From Rhizobium sp. 9140 (lineage in GTDB: Bacteria; Pseudomonadota; Alphaproteobacteria; Rhizobiales; Rhizobiaceae): DNA of 64,000 nt. The stretch is from positions 372,001-436,000 of the forward strand of contig NZ_FJUR01000002.1 in assembly GCF_900067135.1 (NCBI RefSeq). Reading direction: 5' to 3'. Within the stretch, counting starts at the first letter, position 1; every line of letters starts with the position of its first letter. Of the stretch, positions 7,722-16,370 are shown in pieces. Position numbers and translations under genes: made by a program. The notes beneath the pieces are model-generated. The model saw only the letters and a list, made by a program, of their open reading frames with translations, was not told the DNA's origin and searched no databases.

Positions 7722-9786
7722 GCGTTACCCGGGTACCCTCGCCCAGTCGCGACTGGATGCTCGCATCTCCGCCGGATTGACGCACGAAGCCATAGACCGT
7801 CGCAAGGCCGAGACCGGCGCTTCCGTCCTTCATACGCGTCGTGAAGTAGGGTTCGAAAGCCTTGTCGATCGCTTCCGGCGCCATTCCGATGCCCTCGTCG
7901 GAAACGGAAACGACAACGGATGTCCCGTCATGCGTCGCCGAGATGGCGATCTCTCCGCCACTCGGCATGGCTGCTGCGGCGTTCAGGCAGAGGTTCAGCA
8001 CGGATTGCTCGAAAAGCGACGGGTCGAGATAAACCATCGGCAAATCCGCATCGGTGGACAGCGTAACCCGGCATGCCTCGCCGACGGCGATTTCGAGCAC
8101 GTCTATCATGCCGGTCAGCACGGATCCGAGATCGATCGAGACGGGAAAGATCTGCTGCTGGCTCGCGACCGACAGCATGCTGGAGGACAGCGCCCGGCCC
8201 CGGTCCGCCGCTTTGCGGATACGGTTGAGATGCCGCCTCTGGCGATCGCTCACGCCGTCCTCACGCTCCAGAAGGCCAAGGCTGCCGGTGACGATGCCAA
8301 TCATATTGCCGACCTCATGGGCGAGCTGATGCGTCATGCGCATGATTCCGTCGAGCCTCAGGGATTTCGCAGCCTCGGCTTCCTGCCGGTCGGCCTCGGT
8401 CACGTCACGCGCCAGCAGGACGAAACCGCCGTCCGGCTGGCGCGAGAGCGACACCTCCACCACTTGCCCCTCCTCCTTGCGCAGCCGGAACACGCATGGC
8501 CTGCCCGGCCGCTCCGCATCTTCGAGCGCATCCTCGACGCCCTTGGCATCGACATCGGGCAGACCTTCCAGAAAGGCCCGCAAGGGCAGCTTTCGGGACG
8601 CACCGCCATGGCCGACGAGCTCGATCACCCGCCGGTTCATCGCCAGCGGCTTGCCCGCGGCATCGAACAGAGCGATGCCCTCGTTCATGCTGCGAAAGAT
8701 CGCGCGGATCGTCTTGGCCGCCGTATCGGCTTTCCGGCGCATCCGGCTGACGCGGTCGACGCTTTCGCGGAAGGCGCTGAAAGCCTGCACCAGCCGGATC
8801 AGTTCCGTCTCGTTGCCGCGATAGCGCGGGACCGCGATGTGCTTCTGCCCGCCGGCTAGCGCATTCATGCCGGCAGAGAGATCGACGATCCCGCGCGAAA
8901 CCCGCATGACGGACCGGATGGCGAGCGCCGCGATGATCAGCATCAGAAGAGCGGTCACGAAAACGATGCTGAGCAGCCGTTGCAGCATCTGCGAAATCGC
9001 CAGCACATCATCGCCGAGCTTTCGCACCACGCTATCGTTCTGCGCCTCGACGGCGAGCGACAGTTCGCGCGAAACCGTGTGGAGGCGCGTGATCGCGGCG
9101 CGGATGGAGAACATTTCCCTGAGATAGCGGGTCTGCGCCGCGAAGATACGGCGGTGGGAATCGAGTGCCGCCTGATCCATGCGGACAGGCGCGGCCTCGG
9201 CAATCGACAGATCCCGGACATAGCGCCTCTGGAGTTCGCCCAGCTGAAACAGGCTGTCGGATGTCGATGCCGATTGCGCGATGGCGTTGAGGCTGGGCGG
9301 CAGGTCGCGAACCGTGGTCATGTCCCGTGTCGCGATCTGGCTCAGCGCCATCGCGGTATCCGACTTGTGCGCCTGCGCCGCCTCGGCATTTTGCAACATG
9401 GTCATCGTCTGCTGCCGGATCGCGCCCAGCAGCGCCAGCACCCGGCCATCGGTGGGCGCCGTGACCCGCTCGTGCCGGGGCTGCATCATGCTCATCAATG
9501 CCTCGACCTGAGCCAGAACGGCGCGGCTCTCGCTGGAAATGCGATAGGGCGACGTCGCGTTCATCAGGAAGGGTGCGCTGGAAACGAGGTCGGAGACCTG
9601 CTTGGAGACGATGGCGGACTTGCCGAGGCTGACGAAGGCCTGCGTGCCATAGGTCGCCATCTCGTTGCGCGCCTTCAGAAGTCCGAAGATGGCGACCGTG
9701 GAAATGCCGAGCACCAGCGCGCCGATGAGCAGGATGGCCGCGGGAAGACGAAAGGCGATGGAAGAGAAGAAGGCGCGACGGGTCAT
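7669..9786 (-). CDS. Membrane sensor histidine kinase, TorS/PgtB-like layout
   Basis: A 705-residue kinase. Helix 1 is at about 13-37 and helix 2 at 271-293; between them lies a roughly 230-residue periplasmic part that looks all-helical. A HAMP region (293-345), a PAS-type domain (about 355-465), then a phosphoacceptor domain with His490 in LAHEVGNMIG follow. The ATPase part has the N box NLCLNAAAAMP, G1 DEGIGM and G2 GSAGLGLATV, so it should be active. No receiver domain is fused. Start and the regulator's stop overlap by four bases (ATGA), giving a regulator-kinase operon. The facing gene is a binding protein; kinases with such helical sensors (TorS with TorT, PgtB with PgtC) read a periplasmic binding protein, which I infer here too. 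Confidence 0.9.
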   Translation of the reverse strand: MTRRAFFSSIAFRLPAAILLIGALVLGISTVAIFGLLKARNEMATYGTQAFVSLGKSAIVSKQVSDLVSSAPFLMNATSPYRISSESRAVLAQVEALMSMMQPRHERVTAPTDGRVLALLGAIRQQTMTMLQNAEAAQAHKSDTAMALSQIATRDMTTVRDLPPSLNAIAQSASTSDSLFQLGELQRRYVRDLSIAEAAPVRMDQAALDSHRRIFAAQTRYLREMFSIRAAITRLHTVSRELSLAVEAQNDSVVRKLGDDVLAISQMLQRLLSIVFVTALLMLIIAALAIRSVMRVSRGIVDLSAGMNALAGGQKHIAVPRYRGNETELIRLVQAFSAFRESVDRVSRMRRKADTAAKTIRAIFRSMNEGIALFDAAGKPLAMNRRVIELVGHGGASRKLPLRAFLEGLPDVDAKGVEDALEDAERPGRPCVFRLRKEEGQVVEVSLSRQPDGGFVLLARDVTEADRQEAEAAKSLRLDGIMRMTHQLAHEVGNMIGIVTGSLGLLEREDGVSDRQRRHLNRIRKAADRGRALSSSMLSVASQQQIFPVSIDLGSVLTGMIDVLEIAVGEACRVTLSTDADLPMVYLDPSLFEQSVLNLCLNAAAAMPSGGEIAISATHDGTSVVVSVSDEGIGMAPEAIDKAFEPYFTTRMKDGSAGLGLATVYGFVRQSGGDASIQSRLGEGTRVTLTFPNRRFEGFSGSATV

Positions 9787-10526
9787 CGCTCCGTCTCGTG
9801 GCGGGGGACCTCCAGCACGTAGCCGCGACCCCGGCGGGTCTTGATATAGCGCGGCAGTTCCGGGTTCTGCTCGATCTTGCGGCGCAGCCGGAGGACGAGC
9901 ACATCGACATTGCGATCCACGTAGCGCTCCGTGCCGCTGCCCAGCCGCTCAAGAATCTGGGAGCGGGTGACGGGGAAGTTCGGCGTTTCGGCCAGCAGTT
10001 CCAAAAGCGCGAACTCCGCGCCGGTCAGCGTTTTGCCGGGCAGTCCCTCGCATGCGGCGAGCCTGCGTTTCAGATCGATGGTCCAGTCTCCGAGCCGCAA
10101 CGCGGACGTTGCGGGTGCGAGATCTGGTGCCATCTCCGGTGCGCGCTCGGGCTTCGGCATCAGGATCGAACGGCGCAACACCGCCTTCATGCGGGCGGCA
10201 AGCTCGATCGGCTCGAACGGTTTGACGATATAGTCGTCGGCGGCCGTCTCCAGGCCCAGCACGCGCTCGGCCGAGCTGCCGGCCGCCGTCACCATGATGA
10301 TGCCCACATCCATGCTGCCGCGAATGCGCTGCGCAAATGTGCGCCCGGACGCACCGGGTAGGTTATGGTCCAGCAGGATGAGATGCACGATCTCGCACAA
10401 CAGGAAGGCCGTCGCCTCCTCGGCCGAACCCGCCACGAACGGCGTCCAGCCCTCCGCCTCGACGAGATCGAACAACAACTCTGCCATATCCGGATCGTCC
10501 TCCACGATCAGAACCTTCACCTGCAT
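9783..10526 (-). CDS. OmpR-family response regulator
   Basis: A 247-residue two-domain regulator. The receiver has the acidic pair at 10-11 (VEDDPD), the phosphorylation site Asp53 in LLDHNLPG, Thr80 and Lys102 in VKPFEP. The C-terminal winged helix (about 145-240) includes LTGAEFALLELLAE, VDVLVLRLRRKIE and a wing ending RGRGYVLEV, as in OmpR/PhoB. It is the first gene of the leftward operon and is co-translated with the kinase. Its target is most likely the 189-base divergent gap leading to the binding-protein genes, where tandem hexamers are found. Confidence 0.93.
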   Translation of the reverse strand: MQVKVLIVEDDPDMAELLFDLVEAEGWTPFVAGSAEEATAFLLCEIVHLILLDHNLPGASGRTFAQRIRGSMDVGIIMVTAAGSSAERVLGLETAADDYIVKPFEPIELAARMKAVLRRSILMPKPERAPEMAPDLAPATSALRLGDWTIDLKRRLAACEGLPGKTLTGAEFALLELLAETPNFPVTRSQILERLGSGTERYVDRNVDVLVLRLRRKIEQNPELPRYIKTRRGRGYVLEVPRHETER

Positions 10527-10595
10527 ATCGAAATTCCTCCTGCCGCATCATAGGCTTCAAGGCGGAATGTTCAAATCCTCGCAGGTGACCGAAAC

Positions 10596-10659
10596 TGTCA
10601 CAAATGTAATATTTGAAAGTTTCGCAACCGTCGGAAACATCGGCTGTAACAACGGTAAC
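10596..10659. promoter_or_regulatory. Two tandem hexamer pairs, candidate response-regulator sites
   Basis: TGTCAC-AAA-TGTAAT at 10596-10610 and TGTAAC-AAC-GGTAAC at 10645-10659: each pair is two similar hexamers with nine-base spacing, and the pairs are 49 bases apart. OmpR-type proteins usually bind direct hexamer repeats, though ten- to eleven-base spacing is more usual. They lie between the response-regulator gene and the first binding-protein gene. No copy was seen before the second binding protein. Confidence 0.4.
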
Positions 10660-10715
10660 CAATCCGTCCTTGAAGCGTTCGCCGTATCTGCCATTCTGAC
10701 TGCGGAGGTCGGGAC

Positions 10716-11765
10716 ATGATTGTTCCCGAGTGGAGGCTTTTGGTGAGGACGTTCATCTGTCTGGCAGCGGCGGCATGTCTGTCGCCTGGCGCGATCGCAC
10801 GTGCAGAGCCCATGGCGCGGCTGAACGTACTGTGCGGCGTAGACGAAGCTTGGTGCGCCGCAATGAAAGAGGCCGTGCGGACCCGGCTGCAGATCGACGC
10901 CACCGTGACGCGCAAGAGCACCGGCGACATCCTCGATCAGGTGCGCCGCGAACAGGCCGATCCGCAGACGGATGTCTGGTGGGGCGGCACGGGCGATGCG
11001 CAGTTGCAGGCGGCGAATGAAGGCCTGCTGCAATCCTACCAGCCGCAAACGGCCACTGCGGTGTTGCCTTGGGCTGACAATTTCTTCGATCTCTCGGGCG
11101 GGCATTCCGCGGGTATCTATGCCGGGGCGCTCGGCTTTGCCTACAATACCGACCTTCTCAAGCAGAAAGGTCTTAAAGCCCCGGCCTGCTGGAAGGACCT
11201 ACTTGACGGGACCTATGCCGGCGCTATCGAGCTTGCTGATCCAAATTCGTCGGGAACGGCCTATACCGCGCTGGCGACGCTGGTTCAGCTCTTTGGGGAA
11301 GACGAAGCGTTCAAATACCTCGGTCGGCTCGGCACCAATATCAGCGCCTATCCGCCGTCGGGCTCGGCCCCGGTGAAAGATGCCGCCCATGGCGAGACGC
11401 TGATCGGCATTTCCTTCATCCACGACGCTGTGACGCTGCGGCAGGCGGGCTATCCGCTTGAGATCGTCGCGCCCTGCGAAGGCACCGGCTACGAGATCGG
11501 CGCCGTCAGCATCGTCAAAGGTGCGAAAAACCTGGAGGCAGCCCGTGCCTTCGTCGATTTTGCGTTGAGTGCCGAGGGACAGGCGACAGGGGCTGGTGCC
11601 GGGCAGAACCAGATGCCGTCCAATGCCGGCGCGTCCCTGCCGCCCGGTGCGCCTGACATTTCGATGATCCGGATGGTCGATTACGACTTCGCGACCTTCG
11701 GCTCGGCGGACGAGCGCCGCCGGCTTCTCAAACGCTTCGACAGCGAGATCCGCGGGATCCCCTGA
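10716..11765 (+). CDS. Periplasmic binding protein (Afu/FbpA fold family), candidate co-sensor
   Basis: A 349-residue exported protein of the solute-binding family 1 type. The signal peptide is FICLAAAACLSPGAIARA. Two starts are possible: ATG 10716 with GGAGG seven bases upstream, or GTG 10743 with GGAGG six bases upstream, which trims the signal peptide to a more usual length. It is clearly paralogous to the next gene (shared DPQTDVWWGGTGD-like, IYAGALGFAYNTD and DPNSSGTAYTALATL blocks). No adjacent Tyr-Tyr ferric-binding pair is seen. It stands divergent to the two-component genes, the layout of PgtC and HptA, binding proteins that present sugar phosphates to sensor kinases; this role is inferred. 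Confidence 0.85.
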   Translation: MIVPEWRLLVRTFICLAAAACLSPGAIARAEPMARLNVLCGVDEAWCAAMKEAVRTRLQIDATVTRKSTGDILDQVRREQADPQTDVWWGGTGDAQLQAANEGLLQSYQPQTATAVLPWADNFFDLSGGHSAGIYAGALGFAYNTDLLKQKGLKAPACWKDLLDGTYAGAIELADPNSSGTAYTALATLVQLFGEDEAFKYLGRLGTNISAYPPSGSAPVKDAAHGETLIGISFIHDAVTLRQAGYPLEIVAPCEGTGYEIGAVSIVKGAKNLEAARAFVDFALSAEGQATGAGAGQNQMPSNAGASLPPGAPDISMIRMVDYDFATFGSADERRRLLKRFDSEIRGIP

Positions 11766-11777
11766 CAAAGCACGAGG

Positions 11778-11796
11778 GAGAGGAAGCCGTCCTCTC
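11778..11796 (+). other. Small hairpin between the two binding-protein genes
   Basis: Arms GAGAGGA/TCCTCTC with a five-base loop, 13 bases after the first binding-protein stop and without a following T-run. It may be an mRNA-processing or weak attenuation point that lets the two paralogues be made in different amounts. The rest of the 171-base gap holds no gene. Confidence 0.3.
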
Positions 11797-11936
11797 TGGC
11801 AAGACCGTCGCCTGCCCGTTTCCGCCGGCGCCGAGGCATCACACACAGGACGGAACACGTGATCCCGCTTGCAGAGACAGGTGGGCAAGGCATCCCCGTG
11901 TCGTCCGAAAACACGTTCAACCAAGGAGGAAAGACC

Positions 11937-12962
11937 ATGAAAACCACGACAGCAGCCATTCTGTTAATGGCCGGGACAGCTCTGACGACCACGACTGCGC
12001 AGGCGGCCGGCACGCTCAACCTGATCTGCTCGGCCGACGTCGTCATCTGCGAGCAGATGAAGGGCGACTTCGAGAAGGACCACGATATCAAGGTCAACAT
12101 GGTGCGTCTGTCATCCGGCGAAACCTATGCGAAGATCCGCGCCGAAGCCCGCAACCCGAAGACGGATATCTGGTGGGCCGGGACCGGCGATCCCCATATG
12201 CAGGCGGCCTCCGACGGGCTGACGCAGGAATACAAGTCGCCGCTTCTCGACCAGTTGCAGGATTGGGCACAGAAGCAGGCCGAAGGCTCCGGCTTCAAGA
12301 CGGTCGGTGTGTATGCGGGCGCGCTCGGCTGGGGCTACAACACCGAGATCTTCAAGACGAAGGGCTTCACCGAGCCGAAGTGCTGGGCCGACCTTCTCAA
12401 TCCCGCCTTCAAGGGCGAGATCCAGATCGCCAATCCGAACTCTTCCGGCACGGCCTATACGGCGCTCGCCTCGCTGGTCCAGATCATGGGCGAGGATCAG
12501 GCCTACGACTACCTGAAGAAGCTTAACGCCAACATCTCGCAGTATACGAAATCCGGCTCCGCTCCGGTGAAGGCGGCGGCCCGCGGCGAGACGGCCATCG
12601 GCATCGTCTTCATGCATGATGCGGTGGCGCAGACGGCGGAAGGCTTCCCGGTCAAGTCGGTCGCGCCTTGCGAAGGCACCGGCTACGAGATCGGCTCCAT
12701 GTCGATCGTCAAGGGCGCCAAGAACCTCGACAATGCGAAGATCTGGTACGACTGGGCGCTGACCCCCGCCGTCCAGTCGCGCATGAAGGACGCCAAGTCG
12801 TTCCAGTTGCCGTCCAACAAGTCGGCCGAGATCCCCAAAGAGGCGCCGCGCTTCGAGGACATCAAGCTGATCGACTACGACTTCAAGACCTATGGCGATC
12901 CGGCCAAGCGCAAGCAGCTGCTGGAGCGCTGGGACCGCGAGATCAGCGCCAACGCGAACTGA
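11937..12962 (+). CDS. ABC transporter substrate-binding protein, AfuA-like
   Basis: A 341-residue periplasmic protein with signal peptide MKTTTAAILLMAGTALTTTT ending AQA. The start at 11937 is set by AAGGAGGA upstream; a longer frame from 11859 has no such site. It belongs to the family named for ferric-binding FbpA, but no Tyr-Tyr iron pair is visible, while SGSAPVKAAARGET and NPNSSGTAYT loops resemble those of members that bind phosphorylated sugars (AfuA). Ligand by sequence alone is not certain: sugar phosphate is favoured because a phosphatase gene ends the same operon. It leads the transporter genes, with 81 bases to the permease start. Confidence 0.88.
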   Translation: MKTTTAAILLMAGTALTTTTAQAAGTLNLICSADVVICEQMKGDFEKDHDIKVNMVRLSSGETYAKIRAEARNPKTDIWWAGTGDPHMQAASDGLTQEYKSPLLDQLQDWAQKQAEGSGFKTVGVYAGALGWGYNTEIFKTKGFTEPKCWADLLNPAFKGEIQIANPNSSGTAYTALASLVQIMGEDQAYDYLKKLNANISQYTKSGSAPVKAAARGETAIGIVFMHDAVAQTAEGFPVKSVAPCEGTGYEIGSMSIVKGAKNLDNAKIWYDWALTPAVQSRMKDAKSFQLPSNKSAEIPKEAPRFEDIKLIDYDFKTYGDPAKRKQLLERWDREISANAN

Positions 12963-13043
12963 TACGCGCCTCGTGCCGGCTGGCGGAGGTGTTGGCCGGC
13001 GCGAGACTTTTGAAACATGGCATGGCTTGAAGAGGGGATCGGG

Positions 13044-15287
13044 ATGGATACCGGCAAAGACAATCGTAACCGCAGACTGGATATCACGCTCGGTCTCGGC
13101 ATTCTCGCCCTCCTGCTCGTCCCCTGGTACAGAATCGAGGGTGGGTTTCTGGCGTTCGGCTGGCTGTCGGGCTTTCCCGGCGAAGCCTCCGGGTCGCCCG
13201 GCCTGCTCCAGATCCTTCTGCACGGGCGCTGGTGGCTTTCCATCGCCGCGCTGATGCTGGCCGTCGCCGGCGTCGCCCGCTTCACGCGCGATCCGAAACG
13301 ACGCGGCGCGCTCCTTGTCCTATCCGGCGCCGTCGGTGTCCTGTTCCTGACGTTGCAGGGCCTTGCCGTCGGCTATTCCGGCTGGTCGTGGACGATCAGC
13401 GAGACGCTGTTCGGGGCGTTGTCCGACGGGCAACCGTCGATGGGCGCGGGCGCCATGCTCTCGGCGCTGGTCTTCGTGCTCCTCTTCTCCTTCGGCCTCG
13501 CCGAGCGTGGCGCCATGAAGGGCGATGCCTTCGTGGTCGCCTCCATCGCGCTTCTGGTCTTTCTCGTCGCCATCTTCGTGTTCTACCCGGTCGGCAGCAT
13601 GCTGGTCGGCGCGTTTCAGGATTTCGACGGCTCGCTCAATCCGGATGGCTTTACCCGCAACATTCAGGACCCCGCCATCTGGAGCCTCGGCTGCGTCATC
13701 GGCGGCGAGCGATGCGGTGTCGCGTGGCGCACGCTGTGGCTCGCGATCATGACGGCCGGCGGCTCCACCGTCATGGGGCTCGCCTTCGCGCTCGTCGCCA
13801 CCCGCACGCGCTTTCCCTTCAAGAAGGGCCTGCGTCTCCTCACCGTCCTACCCATCATCACGCCGCCTTTCGTCATCGGCCTCGCGCTGACGCTGCTGTT
13901 CGGCCGCGCCGGCGTTGTCACCGAGGCGCTGTCCAGCCTGTTCGGCGTCGAGCCGGGCCGCTGGCTCTACGGCATGACGGGCATCTGGATCGCACAGGTG
14001 CTCTCGTTCACGCCCATCTCCTTCCTCGTGCTCATCGGCGTCGTCGAAGGCGTCAGCCCGTCCATGGAAGAGGCGTCGCAGACACTGCGGGCCGACCGCT
14101 GGCGCACCTTCTGGCGGGTCTCGCTGCCTTTGATGAAGCCGGGCATCGCCAATGCGTTCCTGATCGGCTTTATCGAAAGCATGGCGGATTTCGGCAATCC
14201 GCTGGTGCTCGGCGGCAGCCATGGGGTACTCTCAACGGAGATCTTCTTCGCCGTCGTCGGCTCGCAGAACGACCCGTCGCGCGCCGCCGTGCTCGCCATC
14301 ATCCTGCTCTGCTTCACGCTCACCGCGTTCCTCGCGCAGCGCTATTGGCTGGCCGGCAAGAACTTCGCGACCGTTACCGGCAAGGGCGACAGCGGATCGC
14401 ACATTGCTCTGCCGCGCCCACTCTCCATCGGCGTGCATGCCCTGGTCGTTCCCTGGATGCTCTTCACCATCGTCATCTACGGCATGATCCTCTTCGGCGG
14501 CTTCGTCAAAACCTGGGGGCTCGACAACTCCCTGACGCTCGATCACTACATCAGAGCCTTTTCGGTCGAGATCCGCGACGGGGCTCTGGCATGGACGGGT
14601 GTCGCCTGGAACTCCTTCTGGACGACCATGGAGATCGCGCTGATCTCGGCACCCCTGACAGCGGCGGTCGGCTTGCTCACCGCCTACATCATCGTCCGCC
14701 AGACGTTCGTCGGCCGCAACGTGTTCGAATTCGCGCTGATGATGAGCTTTGCCATTCCCGGCACCGTCATCGGCATCAGCTACATCATGGCATTCAACCT
14801 GCCGCCGCTCGAAATGACCGGCACGGCGCTGATCCTCATCGCCTGCTTCGTCTTCCGCAATATGCCTGTCGGCGTGCGCGGCGGGGTGGCGGCCATGAGC
14901 CAGCTCGACAAGAGCCTCGATGAGGCGTCCCTGACACTGCGCGCCACGAGCTTCCGCACGGTCCGCAAGGTCATCCTGCCGCTTCTGCGCCCGGCGATTA
15001 CCGCAGCGCTGGTCTACTCCTTCGTGCGGGCCATCACCTCCATCAGCGCGGTCATCTTCCTCGTCAGCGCCGAGTACAACATGGCGACCTCCTACATCGT
15101 CGGCCTTGTCGAAAACGGCGAGTATGGCGTGGCCATCGCCTATTCCTCCATGCTGATCGTCGTGATGATCGTCATCATCGCCGGCTTCCAGCTTCTCGTC
15201 GGCGAACGCCGGCTCCGCCGCGAAAACCGGGTTGCCGGCCTTCGCTCCGCGCCTTCACCCCTTCTCGGTCAGGAGAAAACAGCATGA
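13044..15287 (+). CDS. ABC transporter permease, two fused permease domains (AfuB/FbpB type)
   Basis: A 747-residue inner-membrane protein. The ATG at 13044 is preferred because GAGGGG stands just upstream; an ATG at 13017 lacks one. After three or four N-terminal helices come two binding-protein-dependent permease domains, each with its EAA loop: EEASQTLRADRWRTF in the first half and DEASLTLRATSFRTV in the second. These loops dock the ATPase. The double-domain form is the one seen in AfuB, FbpB and ThiP, where a single chain fills both permease places. The end overlaps the ATPase start by four bases, so the two are translationally coupled. Confidence 0.9.
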   Translation: MDTGKDNRNRRLDITLGLGILALLLVPWYRIEGGFLAFGWLSGFPGEASGSPGLLQILLHGRWWLSIAALMLAVAGVARFTRDPKRRGALLVLSGAVGVLFLTLQGLAVGYSGWSWTISETLFGALSDGQPSMGAGAMLSALVFVLLFSFGLAERGAMKGDAFVVASIALLVFLVAIFVFYPVGSMLVGAFQDFDGSLNPDGFTRNIQDPAIWSLGCVIGGERCGVAWRTLWLAIMTAGGSTVMGLAFALVATRTRFPFKKGLRLLTVLPIITPPFVIGLALTLLFGRAGVVTEALSSLFGVEPGRWLYGMTGIWIAQVLSFTPISFLVLIGVVEGVSPSMEEASQTLRADRWRTFWRVSLPLMKPGIANAFLIGFIESMADFGNPLVLGGSHGVLSTEIFFAVVGSQNDPSRAAVLAIILLCFTLTAFLAQRYWLAGKNFATVTGKGDSGSHIALPRPLSIGVHALVVPWMLFTIVIYGMILFGGFVKTWGLDNSLTLDHYIRAFSVEIRDGALAWTGVAWNSFWTTMEIALISAPLTAAVGLLTAYIIVRQTFVGRNVFEFALMMSFAIPGTVIGISYIMAFNLPPLEMTGTALILIACFVFRNMPVGVRGGVAAMSQLDKSLDEASLTLRATSFRTVRKVILPLLRPAITAALVYSFVRAITSISAVIFLVSAEYNMATSYIVGLVENGEYGVAIAYSSMLIVVMIVIIAGFQLLVGERRLRRENRVAGLRSAPSPLLGQEKTA

Positions 15288-16345
15288 TCCATCCCCGCGC
15301 CGGTTCCGTCGTCTTCCAGCACGTCAAGAAGCAGTTCGGTGCCTTCACCGCCATTCACGACCTGTCCATCACCATCGAGCCCGGCCAGCTCGTGACCCTG
15401 CTCGGCCCCTCGGGCTGCGGCAAGACCACGACGCTGCGCATGTTGGCGGGGCTCGAACATCCCACCTCCGGCCAAATCCTCATCGGCGGCAAGGACGTGA
15501 CGATGCTGCCGGCCAACGAGCGGGACGTATCGATGGTGTTCCAGTCCTACGCGCTGTTTCCGCATATGAGTTCGCTCGACAACGTCGCCTACGGGCTGGA
15601 ATCTTCCGGCATGAAGCGCAGGGACGCGCGGGAGCGGGCGGAAGAAGGCCTGAAGCTCGTCGGCCTCGCCGGCATGGGCGCGCGGCTTCCCGCCGAACTC
15701 TCGGGCGGCCAGCAGCAGCGTGTGGCCGTCGCCCGGGCGCTGGTGCTGGAGCCGCAGGTCTTGCTGCTCGACGAGCCGCTCTCGAACCTCGATGCGCGCC
15801 TGCGCCGACAGGTGCGCACCGAAATCCGCGAGCTCCAGCAGCGCCTCGGCTTCACCGCCGTCTACGTCACGCATGATCAGGACGAGGCGCTGGCCGTCTC
15901 CGACCGCATCATCATCATGAAGGATGGCGTGATCGCGCAGGAGGGCTCGCCGCGCGATCTCTACGAGGCCCCCGCTTCGGCCTTCATCGCCGATTTCATG
16001 GGCGAGGCCAACGTCGTCGCCTGCGACGTCATCCGCGTCGAAGGGGCGGACGCGACCATTCGCATCGGGGCGCTCGAACATCGCGTGCCCAGCCGCAACG
16101 CACGGCCAGGGCCTGCCAAGCTTGCTGTGCGACCGAACTCGATCACGCTGGAGCCGGCGTCAACCGCCGCCTTCCCGGGGCGGATTACCCATGCGGCCTA
16201 CCTCGGCGACCATGTGGAATATGAGGTGGAGACCGGCACCGGGCGGCTGTTCGTGGTCGATCCCGCGGTGGAACGGGCGCTGCCGCCTGCAACAGATGTC
16301 GCTGTCGGCTTCAAAGGACGCGGCATTGCCATTATCAACGACTGA
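15284..16345 (+). CDS. ABC transporter ATP-binding protein, AfuC/FbpC type
   Basis: A 353-residue ATPase that would drive the fused permease. Walker A GPSGCGKTT is at 41-49, the signature LSGGQQQR begins at 139, and Walker B LLLDEP is at 160-165, followed by the D-loop SNLD and switch His in VTHDQDEA. The last 110 residues form a TOBE-type regulatory domain (PNSITLEP, GDHVEYEVETGTG), as in ferric, spermidine and sugar importers. Its ATG lies within the permease stop (ATGA). The phosphatase gene follows after 25 bases. Confidence 0.93.
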   Translation: MIHPRAGSVVFQHVKKQFGAFTAIHDLSITIEPGQLVTLLGPSGCGKTTTLRMLAGLEHPTSGQILIGGKDVTMLPANERDVSMVFQSYALFPHMSSLDNVAYGLESSGMKRRDARERAEEGLKLVGLAGMGARLPAELSGGQQQRVAVARALVLEPQVLLLDEPLSNLDARLRRQVRTEIRELQQRLGFTAVYVTHDQDEALAVSDRIIIMKDGVIAQEGSPRDLYEAPASAFIADFMGEANVVACDVIRVEGADATIRIGALEHRVPSRNARPGPAKLAVRPNSITLEPASTAAFPGRITHAAYLGDHVEYEVETGTGRLFVVDPAVERALPPATDVAVGFKGRGIAIIND

Positions 16346-16370
16346 GCCGCTTCGTATACAAGGACTTCAC

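Noticed and set aside
13232..14923. A 563-codon alternative frame inside the fused permease gene
   Set aside because: Out-of-frame shadow; Arg/His-rich translation without hydrophobic helices, while the true frame has clear permease domains.
10716..16345. Reading the cluster as a ferric iron (FbpABC) transporter
   Set aside because: Neither binding protein shows an adjacent Tyr-Tyr iron pair, and the operon ends with a phosphatase and faces a two-component system; sugar phosphate fits better, though it is not proven.
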